Origin: JABIDZ01 sp964619405
GTDB taxonomy: Archaea; Iainarchaeota; Iainarchaeia; Iainarchaeales; JAAZKV01
NCBI GenBank assembly: GCA_964619405.1
Contig: CAZUCF010000018.1
Location: forward strand, 1 to 13,599
Direction: 5' to 3'
Length of the DNA: 13,599 nt
Positions 1 through 5,984 of this stretch are shown in pieces. Position numbers and translations under genes: made by a program. Numbering within the stretch: the stretch's first letter is position 1; every line of letters begins with the position of its first letter. Under the pieces are notes generated by a model that was not told the origin of the DNA, did not search any database, and saw nothing but the letters and a program-made list of their open reading frames with translations.

Positions 1-20
1 ATAGAAGGGCAACCTTCTAT
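1..20. other. Perfect 8-bp hairpin with GCAA tetraloop at the window edge
   Basis: ATAGAAGG and CCTTCTAT are exact inverted repeats around GCAA, a GNRA-type loop. The bases also lie in the open frame of the methyltransferase-like gene (reading R-R-A-T-F-Y). It could be coding sequence that folds by chance, or an intergenic hairpin if that gene starts at the internal ATG at 84. The window edge prevents a decision. Confidence 0.4.
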
Positions 21-578
21 TTATCTCTATTTATAAAGGATTTCTACAGAGCCGGTTTATATAACGCAATTGAATTAAGGTGGATGAAAGCAATTTTGCC
101 ATTATTTACTAAAAAGTATACTATTTATGGGTTTGAAGCATGTAAGTCTCATTTTGATAAGATAAGCCACTTAAAAGATGATAATACGCAATTATTTAAC
201 TTAGCAATAAGCAATTCAAATAATGAATTTGTGAAATTATATCATTCTGACAATCGAATTGGACATTCAATATATTCAACAAAAAATAATGTTACTGGTG
301 AATATGAAACTGTCAAATCAACAAAATTTTCAAGGTGGATTTTAGATCAAAAAATAAATCTTGATAATTCATACAATATTGTTAAAATTAATATTGAGGG
401 CGCAGAATGGGATTTTTTTAATGATTTAATCAAAAATAAATTACATAGCAAAATAAACTTGTTTTATGTTTCTTATGATAATGATATATGTAAAATTGGG
501 GAATTTAAAAAACTTGGAGTTGAAGAGAGGTACAAAAAGTTATTAGAAGATAATAATATTATTCCAATTTTATATTAA
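3..578 (+). CDS. FkbM-like SAM-dependent methyltransferase, 5' end outside window
   Basis: The frame is open from the left edge through an internal ATG at 84 to TAA at 576-578, so the gene probably begins upstream of the window. Counting from that ATG, residues 15-17 (Gly-Phe-Glu) fit the acidic end of the second SAM-binding strand of FkbM-family enzymes. The segment around 42-45 (Ala-Ile-Ser-Asn) fits the family's 'Ala-Leu-Ser' strand. The stretch VKINIEGAEWDFF near 100-112 is the family's Lys-x-Asp/Asn-x-Glu-Gly-Ala-Glu motif, with Asn in place of the usual Asp. The Asp-x-Gly-Ala-Asn-x-Gly SAM loop is not visible and should lie just off the edge or be lost. FkbM proteins methylate hydroxyl groups, often on surface glycans; the substrate here is unknown. 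The start and intactness are uncertain. Confidence 0.6.
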   Translation, partial: RRATFYLSLFIKDFYRAGLYNAIELRWMKAILPLFTKKYTIYGFEACKSHFDKISHLKDDNTQLFNLAISNSNNEFVKLYHSDNRIGHSIYSTKNNVTGEYETVKSTKFSRWILDQKINLDNSYNIVKINIEGAEWDFFNDLIKNKLHSKINLFYVSYDNDICKIGEFKKLGVEERYKKLLEDNNIIPILY

Positions 579-615
579 TAGAATGGTTAATAAGTTTGTT
601 TAATGTGATTATATT

Positions 616-1062
616 ATGCGAAAAATTCAATTAGAGTGTATTGTGTTTAGGAAAAAAAATCAATTATATGAATTTCTTTTGTTAAAAAGAATTCCCAAAA
701 AGGGTAATTTTTGGCAACCAGTTTGTGGGGGCATGGAAGAAAGTGATTCATCATTGCTTGATGCAGCATTAAGAGAATTAAAAGAAGAAGCTAGTATAAC
801 TCCTGATAAAATAATTAATATTTTGCCTGATTTTTATTCTTTTGAAATTAATAAACATTATTTAACTGGTGAGCCAATTTCTCCAATTGAAGAACATGTT
901 TTTGGTTTTGAGTTAGATCCTGATTTTGATATAAAAATATGTAATAATATTTATGTAGAGCATGAAGAATTTAGATGGGTTTCTTTTAAAGATGCATTGA
1001 GTTTATTAAAATGGGATAACAATAAAGATGCATTTAAAAAATTAAGTTCATTACTCAGTTAA
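616..1062 (+). CDS. NUDIX hydrolase
   Basis: A 148-residue single-domain protein of normal NUDIX length. Such enzymes cleave nucleoside diphosphates linked to another moiety, using Mg2+ held by the Nudix-box glutamates. The motif FWQPVCGG (residues 32-39) leads into the box, whose core Arg53-Glu54-Leu-Lys-Glu57-Glu58 is intact. The first glutamate of the G-x5-E spacing is replaced by Ser, and the glycine before the last hydrophobic position is Ser60. The 'WQPV-GG' lead resembles NudB-like pyrophosphohydrolases for dATP or dihydroneopterin triphosphate, but the substrate cannot be settled. The start is preceded by AT-rich sequence without a ribosome site, so leaderless translation is likely. 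It lies 37 bp after the methyltransferase-like gene on the same strand. Confidence 0.87.
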   Translation: MRKIQLECIVFRKKNQLYEFLLLKRIPKKGNFWQPVCGGMEESDSSLLDAALRELKEEASITPDKIINILPDFYSFEINKHYLTGEPISPIEEHVFGFELDPDFDIKICNNIYVEHEEFRWVSFKDALSLLKWDNNKDAFKKLSSLLS

Positions 1063-1082
1063 TTAGACTATATTAATAATAA

Positions 1083-1091
1083 TTTAAAATA
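1083..1091 (+). promoter_or_regulatory. TATA box of the 269-residue gene
   Basis: TTTAAAATA is centred 25 bases before the ATG at 1112, the distance expected for a leaderless archaeal transcript. No Shine-Dalgarno site precedes the ATG. Confidence 0.5.
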
Positions 1092-1111
1092 GATGCATTG
1101 TTATATTTTTA

Positions 1112-1921
1112 ATGAGCAGAGCAAAATCACTAAGATTAATAAGACAAATTAGGGCTATTGGTAGATGTGAACAAACACAAAATGCAGTTATAAAGTCTAC
1201 TTATGAACAAATAAAAAGAAAACTTCCTGGCAAACCATTTTTAATTCAAAAAAGAAAAATGGCTGAATTAAACGCTAAAAAAAAATTTATTCCAACTAGG
1301 TTAAATTATTTTAATTTATTGTTACGAAAAGCATATATGCGAACATTTAATAGAAAAAAATTAAAATTATCTGAAAGCATTTTTGGGACTAATGGAAAGT
1401 TTGGTCTTTTAGTTGTAAGACCTGAATTATTTGGGCATCTGCAAAGTGTTAAACAGCAATTACAAATGCGTGGTTTATCAGTTGAATTATCTAAGGTTTT
1501 TTCTTTTGATAAAACAACCTTTTTAGAAGTTTATCCTCAAGCACGAAAATATGCAAATCAATTTCCAGAATTTACTCCTTTTGCTGCAAACATGATAAAT
1601 GGGCTTAGTAGAGTAATTGTTTTTAAGTGGGATAAAAACAAATCAATTTCTGAACGAGAAAAATTATTAAATGAAATGAAACAAAATATGCGCAAAACAA
1701 TTGCTTTACCTTTTCTAAAACAATTAGGGTTTACAAGAGGTGAACTTGGATTAATTGCTAAAGATCTTGATGCTCTTGGGTTTGCAGAAGCCACAAATGC
1801 TAATGAAAGTAGTTTATTAAATATGTTTAATGGTGTACATATGCCTAATATAAATGATATGGTTAAAGATTCAATTGTATTTTTAACTACTAAAGAATTA
1901 ATCAAATTATCGCAAATCTAG
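1112..1921 (+). CDS. Hypothetical protein with a diverged nucleoside-diphosphate-kinase-like domain
   Basis: 269 residues, no signal or membrane segment. Residues 1-90 are very basic and mainly helical (many Arg/Lys), as in proteins that touch nucleic acid or ribosomes. From residue 97 the order of elements follows NDP kinase: strand FGLLVVRPELF (97-107, compare the family's 'LIKPDA'), a helix and second strand to about 130, a Tyr at 141, then AANMINGLSRVIVFKW (158-173) matching the kinase's 'MxSGPVVAMVLxG' strand. After an insertion (174-235) comes NGVHMPN (240-246), matching 'NxxHGSDS' with His243 at the phospho-histidine position. The kinase's ATP-binding Lys is Arg103. I made this match by eye; it may be a non-catalytic fold relative. 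If the match is wrong, the protein is simply unknown. Confidence 0.55.
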   Translation: MSRAKSLRLIRQIRAIGRCEQTQNAVIKSTYEQIKRKLPGKPFLIQKRKMAELNAKKKFIPTRLNYFNLLLRKAYMRTFNRKKLKLSESIFGTNGKFGLLVVRPELFGHLQSVKQQLQMRGLSVELSKVFSFDKTTFLEVYPQARKYANQFPEFTPFAANMINGLSRVIVFKWDKNKSISEREKLLNEMKQNMRKTIALPFLKQLGFTRGELGLIAKDLDALGFAEATNANESSLLNMFNGVHMPNINDMVKDSIVFLTTKELIKLSQI

Positions 1922-2022
1922 ATTAATAATTAATTGTTTTAAAAAAAGCCAAAATAAAATAAATTATTTATTTGAAAAAATTTATTTTTTTATATAAATC
2001 TTAAAAAAATTAATAATTATTT
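1922..2022. terminator. AT-only convergent region, likely bidirectional terminator
   Basis: This lies between a plus-strand stop and a minus-strand stop. It holds runs of T on the plus strand (around 1984-1991) and runs of A, that is T on the minus strand (around 1974-1980 and 2003-2009). Oligo-T ends archaeal transcription. A short AAATAAA/TTTATTT hairpin is also present, and ATTAATAATTA occurs at both ends (1922-1932 and 2009-2019). Confidence 0.5.
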
Positions 2023-2229
2023 TTATTCAAACCAAAAATTTCCTTGGTTGTCAAATTCAGCGTGTTTCTCTAGCCAGTCTCGCATGTTTTCTATTCCGCC
2101 TAGTTTTTCTATGCAGTAGTAACAACATCTTGCTGAGTTTGAGTATTTGAATACTAGTCGTGCTTTTTTTATTGTTCCGTTAACTCCACAATATGCACAG
2201 TGTTTTTTGTTGTATAATTCTTTTTTCAT
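2023..2229 (-). CDS. Small four-cysteine zinc-binding protein
   Basis: 68 residues. Cys11-x2-Cys14 near the N-terminus and Cys35/Cys36-x2-Cys39 in the middle form a zinc-ribbon or treble-clef-like knuckle, followed by a helical acidic/aromatic tail. Proteins of this size and pattern are often encoded on archaeal mobile elements or viruses, but I do not recognise the family. It is the second gene of a two-gene minus-strand operon. Its ribosome site AGGTGA overlaps the stop codon of the gene before it, so the two are probably translationally coupled. Confidence 0.65.
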   Translation of the reverse strand: MKKELYNKKHCAYCGVNGTIKKARLVFKYSNSARCCYYCIEKLGGIENMRDWLEKHAEFDNQGNFWFE

Positions 2230-2235
2230 TTGTGT

Positions 2236-2241
2236 TCACCT
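2236..2241 (-). promoter_or_regulatory. Ribosome binding site AGGTGA overlapping the upstream stop codon
   Basis: AGGTGA sits six bases before the ATG at 2229 on the minus strand and includes the TAG stop bases of the preceding gene. It is one of only two clear Shine-Dalgarno sites seen in the window and fixes the start of the 68-residue protein. Confidence 0.65.
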
Positions 2242-2494
2242 AGTAATGTGGTTTTTCAAATATTGCTTTTAGTTCGTAGTATATTGCTCTTAGTTCTGCA
2301 TCTTGCAGTACTCTTTCTTCAGGTATTGTTTTCAAATAATTTATTGCTTGATACATTTGTTCCCAACTCCTTTGCCTTTTTTTAAAATATTCTTTGTTCG
2401 TGGGTTGCTTAAAAACTTTTAGTTTTTTTGTTCCAATTTTTTTGGAATTTTTCCAAAATTTTTGGAATCGCTGGACAAAATCTTTATTAATCAT
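2240..2494 (-). CDS. Small basic hypothetical protein
   Basis: 84 residues, rich in Lys/Arg in the first half and helical, with a Trp/Tyr-containing centre (around Trp44-Tyr53). No cysteines, signal peptide or membrane segment, and I do not recognise it. It starts the minus-strand operon with the four-cysteine protein. Its start codon is 45 bp from the divergently transcribed pilin-like gene, so the two transcription units share one very short control region. A basic helical protein there could bind nucleic acid, but this is only a composition-based guess. Confidence 0.55.
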   Translation of the reverse strand: MINKDFVQRFQKFWKNSKKIGTKKLKVFKQPTNKEYFKKRQRSWEQMYQAINYLKTIPEERVLQDAELRAIYYELKAIFEKPHY

Positions 2495-2525
2495 CGGCGT
2501 TGCAAAGGGTTTCTAAAACACATTT

Positions 2526-2531
2526 GGAGGT
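2526..2531 (+). promoter_or_regulatory. Strong Shine-Dalgarno site GGAGGT of the pilin-like gene
   Basis: GGAGGT lies eight bases before the ATG at 2540. Most other starts here look leaderless, so this gene is set up for leadered, probably high-level, translation, as expected for a structural subunit. The leader requires its promoter to lie within or beside the start of the divergent 84-residue gene. Confidence 0.75.
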
Positions 2532-2539
2532 TTTGAAAA

Positions 2540-2839
2540 ATGAAGAAAAAAATTTTGTTACTAACAATTTTGTTGTTAGTTTCACAAGTAGCTTTCGCAG
2601 CAACAGTTTCAGATATTACAGCACCAATAACTAGAATCTATGATTTGATAAAAGGAATTGTAGCAGTGATTGGGATTATTGCTATTACTATTGCAGGGGC
2701 AATGTATATGTTTTTTGGAGCTAACATTCAGCAAAGAGAAAATGCTAAGTCAATGGTTTCGTATGCAATAGTTGGTTTAGTTCTAGTTTGGGTAGCGCCA
2801 TTAATTGTGGGGTACTTTTATATTTTAATGCGAATTTAA
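2540..2839 (+). CDS. TrbC/VirB2-like pilin subunit
   Basis: 99 residues. Residues 1-20 form a signal peptide (basic start, Leu/Ile-rich core, Ala-Phe-Ala end). The mature part has two hydrophobic helices, about 35-58 and 73-96, joined by a short polar loop (Gly60 to Ala69, with Gln-Gln-Arg-Glu-Asn). Two helices with a short charged loop and the Ala/Gly-rich second helix are the pattern of VirB2/TrbC conjugative pilins and of the related pilin-like proteins common in CPR bacteria and DPANN archaea. Such proteins form type IV secretion pili. No VirB4, VirB6 or VirD4 gene is nearby, so this is an orphan subunit in the window. Its last three codons overlap the first copy of the downstream inverted-repeat operator. 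Confidence 0.72.
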   Translation: MKKKILLLTILLLVSQVAFAATVSDITAPITRIYDLIKGIVAVIGIIAITIAGAMYMFFGANIQQRENAKSMVSYAIVGLVLVWVAPLIVGYFYILMRI

Positions 2840-2854
2840 TCTTTACTTTCGCAT
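2828..2854. promoter_or_regulatory. Inverted-repeat operator, copy 1 (AATGCGAA / TTCGCATT)
   Basis: ATGCGA at 2828-2833 and TCGCAT at 2849-2854 are 21 bp apart start to start, two DNA turns, and the flanks extend the match to a perfect 8-bp inverted repeat (2827-2834, 2848-2855). The left arm overlaps the last codons of the pilin gene. It is duplicated exactly 60 bp downstream. The likely ligand is the regulator encoded next door (inference). Confidence 0.6.
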
Positions 2855-2887
2855 TTTAGTATAAACTAACTTATTTATTATATTATT

Positions 2888-2914
2888 ATGCGACTATTTA
2901 TATATTTTTCGCAT
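2888..2914 (+). promoter_or_regulatory. Inverted-repeat operator, copy 2, enclosing the TATA box of the regulator/nucleotidyltransferase operon
   Basis: ATGCGA (2888-2893) and TCGCAT (2909-2914) have the same 21-bp spacing as copy 1. Between them lies TTTATATATT (2897-2906), centred 25 bases before the ATG at 2927. A protein bound here would cover the TATA box and block transcription, so this looks like an autorepression site. It also shows that the in-frame ATG at 2888 is not the start: that codon is part of the operator. Confidence 0.65.
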
Positions 2915-2926
2915 CATAATATAACT

Positions 2927-3778
2927 ATGCAATATTTCATTAGCTTTACGAAAAGCGAGCTTGAAGCATTACGCTTATTTGATAACTTTGAAGATGTCAA
3001 TGTACTAGCTAAAACTTTGAAGAAGAGTAAGTCGCAGATTTATAGAATTATTCAAAAGTTGGAAGAAAAAGGTATTATTGAAAATGGTAAGTTAGTTAGT
3101 TTACCTTATTTGAAAAAACTTGTATTACTTATTAGAAAAAATAAGAATTTGGTTGATTTGTTTTCTGATTCTGGTTTGCCTATTTTGTTACAATTAGTAA
3201 AACCGAAAAAAGTTAGTAAAGTTGCTTATGATTTAGATTTGAATGAGCAGACAGTTTACAAGACCGTTTTGAAAGCTAAAGAAATTGGTTTAGTTAAAAT
3301 TGATGGGAGAATGTATGTTATTAATGGAGATAATTGGTCTGAAGGGGAAGATTTTCTTAATTCTTTATTTGAACAAGAAATGAGTTTTGATGCGAGAGTT
3401 CCAAAAAATTCAATTATTTATTATAAATCAGAAAAAGAAATTCTTTTTTCAACTGATGAAAATGTTAATGCTTCTTTTGGAGCATTTTCTGTTTTTGAAA
3501 AGTTTGGTGTGAAGTTCTTGCCAGAAACCAATTATTATGTCTTGCCAAAGAAAAAGTATTCTGAAGAGGGGGTTTATGAGCAAGCGTTAGCAGTTGTTGA
3601 AAAGAATTGGGATTATAGATTGTTAGTAATTCTTGGTATTTTTGCATTATATAATAAAATATCTTCTGATAAAAAGTTAGTTAAGGAATTTATGTTAATT
3701 CTTGCTGGAAAAGAGTTTGATAAGATGCCTTCTCCTAAAGAGTTTAGGGAAAAGGCTAGAGAGTATGGTGTTGTATGA
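2927..3778 (+). CDS. Double winged-helix regulator, putative antitoxin of a nucleotidyltransferase module
   Basis: 283 residues from the ATG at 2927, chosen because a TATA box lies 25 bases upstream; an in-frame ATG at 2888 would put that box inside the gene. The first helix-turn-helix is about residues 22-51 (Val-Leu-Ala-Lys-Thr-Leu ... Ile-Tyr-Arg-Ile-Ile-Gln-Lys-Leu) and the second about 94-132 (Val-Ala-Tyr-Asp-Leu ... Thr-Val-Tyr-Lys-Thr-Val). The rest is a mixed domain with a Tyr-Tyr-Lys-Ser-Glu-Lys-Glu strand (about 165-171), resembling the C-terminal domain of archaeal regulators found beside nucleotidyltransferases. It overlaps the next gene by four bases (ATGA). By analogy with AbiEi, it probably represses its own operon through the two inverted repeats and neutralises its partner; both are inference. 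Confidence 0.72.
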   Translation: MQYFISFTKSELEALRLFDNFEDVNVLAKTLKKSKSQIYRIIQKLEEKGIIENGKLVSLPYLKKLVLLIRKNKNLVDLFSDSGLPILLQLVKPKKVSKVAYDLDLNEQTVYKTVLKAKEIGLVKIDGRMYVINGDNWSEGEDFLNSLFEQEMSFDARVPKNSIIYYKSEKEILFSTDENVNASFGAFSVFEKFGVKFLPETNYYVLPKKKYSEEGVYEQALAVVEKNWDYRLLVILGIFALYNKISSDKKLVKEFMLILAGKEFDKMPSPKEFREKAREYGVV

Positions 3779-4428
3779 TTGCAAGTATAAAGAAAATGAA
3801 TGAATTGTTTGTTGAGATTGATTCCAAACTTTCTACAAAAGTTAGTGTTTTTGTTATTGGTGGTGGAGCACTAATGTTTCATAAACTAAAATCTACTACT
3901 AAAGATATTGATTTGATTGTTAGAACAAAAAAAGAATATGAAGAACTTTATTCTACATTGAAAAAGATTGGTTTTAAGGAAAGTGCTTTGACAGAAGGTG
4001 GTCAAAGATTAAGTGTTTCTAGTGTTCTTGAAAGAAGAGATTTTAGGATTGATTTATTTTTAGAAAAAGTTGTTGGAAAAATGAATTATTCTGATAAAAT
4101 GGTGCAAAGAAGTGAAAGCGTATTTGAAGGAAAGAAATTGAAAATGTTTTCTGCTTCTATTGAAGATATTTTTGTTTTCAAATCAATAACAGATAGGGGT
4201 GGGGACAAAACTGACTCGGAAGAAATAATAAAACAAAAACCAAACTGGAAAATAATCTTAGAAGAAATTAAATCTCAAGCCAAAAAAGGAGAAGATGTTT
4301 GGATAACTTACATTAACGAAAGATTACTAGAATTTGAAGAAAAAGGATACATGATTCCGATTTTGAAAGAAACTGAAAAGTTAAGTGAAGAGTTTTATAA
4401 GAAATTAGAAAAACAATTTAGAAAGTAA
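3775..4428 (+). CDS. Pol-beta-type nucleotidyltransferase (DUF6036/AbiEii-like), putative toxin
   Basis: 217 residues. Gly29-Gly30-Gly31 after a hydrophobic strand, then Asp44-x-Asp46 in TTKDIDLIV and a third acidic residue, Asp93 in FRIDLFLEK, make the complete catalytic set of the DNA polymerase beta-like nucleotidyltransferase fold. KSITDRGGDKTDSEE (136-150) is like the Lys-x4-Arg-x-x-Asp-x-x-Asp segment of the DUF6036/AbiEii-type relatives. These enzymes transfer NMP from an NTP; known toxins of the class modify tRNA ends or proteins. The start overlaps the regulator's stop (ATGA), so the genes are coupled, with the regulator made first. A housekeeping role is possible, but the isolated pair fits a toxin-antitoxin module. 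Confidence 0.75.
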   Translation: MIASIKKMNELFVEIDSKLSTKVSVFVIGGGALMFHKLKSTTKDIDLIVRTKKEYEELYSTLKKIGFKESALTEGGQRLSVSSVLERRDFRIDLFLEKVVGKMNYSDKMVQRSESVFEGKKLKMFSASIEDIFVFKSITDRGGDKTDSEEIIKQKPNWKIILEEIKSQAKKGEDVWITYINERLLEFEEKGYMIPILKETEKLSEEFYKKLEKQFRK

Positions 4429-4479
4429 TTAATTGCAGTATTTCAGTGATAATTAATAAAGAATGCTTTTGTAACAACC

Positions 4480-4498
4480 TACTAATCACTAATTAGTA
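4480..4498. terminator. Hairpin TACTAAT / ATTAGTA, possible terminator or operator
   Basis: A perfect 7-bp inverted repeat around a 5-base loop, 52 bp after the nucleotidyltransferase stop and 100 bp before the next start. It is not followed by a long T run, so a role in transcript ending or processing is only possible; it may instead belong to the control region of the ATPase gene. Confidence 0.35.
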
Positions 4499-4528
4499 TG
4501 ATTTCTGTAATTCGTTCTTATTTTTCTA

Positions 4529-4571
4529 GGAAACACTTGATTACAATTGTGTTTCCCTAAAAGAAACACTT
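4529..4571. promoter_or_regulatory. Three GAAACAC half-sites in front of the AAA ATPase gene
   Basis: GGAAACAC (4529-4536) and GTGTTTCC (4549-4556) form a perfect 8-bp inverted repeat with a 12-base centre. GAAACACTT recurs in direct orientation at 4563-4571, running into the TATA box. The third copy occupies the position of the B-recognition element, so a bound protein could repress or assist transcription factor B. The regulator is not known. Confidence 0.5.
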
Positions 4572-4576
4572 TTAAA
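4570..4576 (+). promoter_or_regulatory. TATA box of the AAA ATPase gene
   Basis: TTTTAAA is centred 26 bases before the ATG at 4599. No ribosome site precedes that ATG, which suggests a leaderless transcript. A competing out-of-frame ATG at 4595 is ignored because it does not open the ATPase frame. Confidence 0.55.
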
Positions 4577-4598
4577 GGGTTTTGTTTATAATAAATGT

Positions 4599-5864
4599 AT
4601 GAAAAAAGAAGTTTTTAAGAAAATTCTGTCTGAATGGCAGGAATCTAAACCAATTGTTTTAGTTCAAAGGGATGCCCAAATAAATGTCTCAAAAGAAGTA
4701 ATTTGTGCAATAATTGGTCCAAGGAGAGTTGGAAAAACAAGTTTGATGTTAATTGAGGCACAAAAATATAATAAAGAAGAAACAATATTCATTGATTTTG
4801 AAGATAATAGATTGGCTGGACTCAAAAATGAAGAATTAGATGAATTGTTTGTTGCACATGAAGAACTAACAGGAAAAGAAGCGAAGTACCTTTTTTTTGA
4901 TGAAATACAATCAGCTCCAGAGTGGAGCAAATTTATTAGGAGGTTGCACAACACAAAAAAGTATTATATTATAGTTACTGGGTCATCCTCAAAATTATTA
5001 AGTAAAGAAATAGCAACTGAATTAAGGGGAAGATACATAAGTATGTTATTGCTCCCATTAAGTTTTAGAGAATACTTAAAATTCAAAGGGTTTGAATATA
5101 AAAAAACCACTGAATTTACGAGCAATAAAGGGAAATTAATAAAATTATTAAATGAATATATTGAAGAAGGGGGTTTTCCTGCAACGGTTAATAAAGATCA
5201 ACATGAAAGAAGAGACCTCACAAAAACATACTTTGAAACAATATTTTACAAGGATATAATTGAAAGACACAAAATAGAAAATTCTGATTTAATAGAACAA
5301 TTAACAAATTATTTGATAGAAAATAATGGAGAATTATTTTCAATAACTAATTTCCACAAAATACTAAAAAGCAAGGGGCTTGAAACTAGTAAAAAAACGA
5401 TTTCGCAATACTTAAAGTATGTAGCAGATACTTTTTTTATATTAACAACAGAAAAATTTTCATACTCATCAAAGATAAGAATTCAAAATCCGAAAAAAGT
5501 TTATTTAGTGGACAATAGTTTCCAAACAATGCTGTCAAGTAATTTTACTCCAAATACTGGAAAAAAACTAGAATCAATAATAATGAACCAACTAGCAAAA
5601 ACTTGTGACAAGGTCTATTATCACAAAGATAAAAAAGAATGTGATTTTATAACAAAACAAAACACAAAAATGGAAGCAATACAAGTCTGCTTAAAAATTG
5701 ATGATAAAAACAAAAAAAGAGAAATGTCTGGGTTACTAGAAGCAATGCAAGCTTACAAAATAAAGCGAGGTACAATAATAACTTTGGATCAAGAAGATAA
5801 AATTAAAGAAAAAGGGAAAACAATAGAGATAAAACCTGCGTGGAAATGGTTGTTAGAAAATTAA
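4599..5864 (+). CDS. AAA ATPase with C-terminal DUF4143 domain
   Basis: 421 residues, the usual length for this family. Walker A is GPRRVGKT (40-47), Walker B is YLFFDEIQ (97-104, Asp101-Glu102), followed by the sensor strand IIVTGSS (124-130) and the family hallmark Leu-Arg-Gly-Arg-Tyr (142-146) with PLSFREYL (153-160). Residues about 205-290 form the helical/winged-helix part. The C-terminal third is the DUF4143 domain, with Glu347-x-Asp349 and Glu359-x-x-Gln362 spaced like a PD-(D/E)XK nuclease-fold core (Gln for Lys). These ATPases are abundant, mobile and mostly uncharacterised in archaea; roles in defence or DNA handling are guessed, not shown. It stands alone as its own transcription unit. 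The family call is firm; the function is unknown. Confidence 0.88.
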   Translation: MKKEVFKKILSEWQESKPIVLVQRDAQINVSKEVICAIIGPRRVGKTSLMLIEAQKYNKEETIFIDFEDNRLAGLKNEELDELFVAHEELTGKEAKYLFFDEIQSAPEWSKFIRRLHNTKKYYIIVTGSSSKLLSKEIATELRGRYISMLLLPLSFREYLKFKGFEYKKTTEFTSNKGKLIKLLNEYIEEGGFPATVNKDQHERRDLTKTYFETIFYKDIIERHKIENSDLIEQLTNYLIENNGELFSITNFHKILKSKGLETSKKTISQYLKYVADTFFILTTEKFSYSSKIRIQNPKKVYLVDNSFQTMLSSNFTPNTGKKLESIIMNQLAKTCDKVYYHKDKKECDFITKQNTKMEAIQVCLKIDDKNKKREMSGLLEAMQAYKIKRGTIITLDQEDKIKEKGKTIEIKPAWKWLLEN

Positions 5865-5865
5865 T

Positions 5866-5887
5866 AAACTAACTTTTTAATTAGTTT
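5866..5887. terminator. AT-rich hairpin directly after the ATPase stop
   Basis: AAACTAA and TTAGTTT pair perfectly (7 bp) around an 8-base loop containing TTTTT, beginning one base after the TAA. Its position makes it the likely 3' end of the ATPase transcript. Confidence 0.45.
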
Positions 5888-5888
5888 G

Positions 5889-5984
5889 TTGTACAAGTTG
5901 ATTATGTACTACTTTATATAATTCTAGGGTAATCAAACTTTTTTTTAGTGCACGGCGGAGGTATTAGTACAATTAGTTCGAATT
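5889..5984 (+). other. Promoter-like site and small GC-richer island without a clear gene
   Basis: CTTTATATAATTC (5911-5923) looks like a TATA box and lies between the inverted repeats TTGATTA (5898-5904) and TAATCAA (5930-5936). A GC-richer stretch (5948-5962, including GTGCACGGCGGAGGT) begins about 30 bases after the TATA centre. It could start a small noncoding RNA or a 16-codon GTG-started peptide. GGAGGT at 5957-5962 has no suitable start codon after it. I cannot assign a product. Confidence 0.3.

Noticed and set aside
2888..2926. Longer start for the regulator at ATG 2888
   Set aside because: The codons before 2927 consist of the inverted-repeat operator and TATA box, and the added residues have no conserved character.
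4480..4571. CRISPR-like or insertion-sequence terminal repeats
   Set aside because: Only one inverted repeat plus one extra half-site, no regular spacers, no transposase reading frame between the repeats and no target duplication visible.
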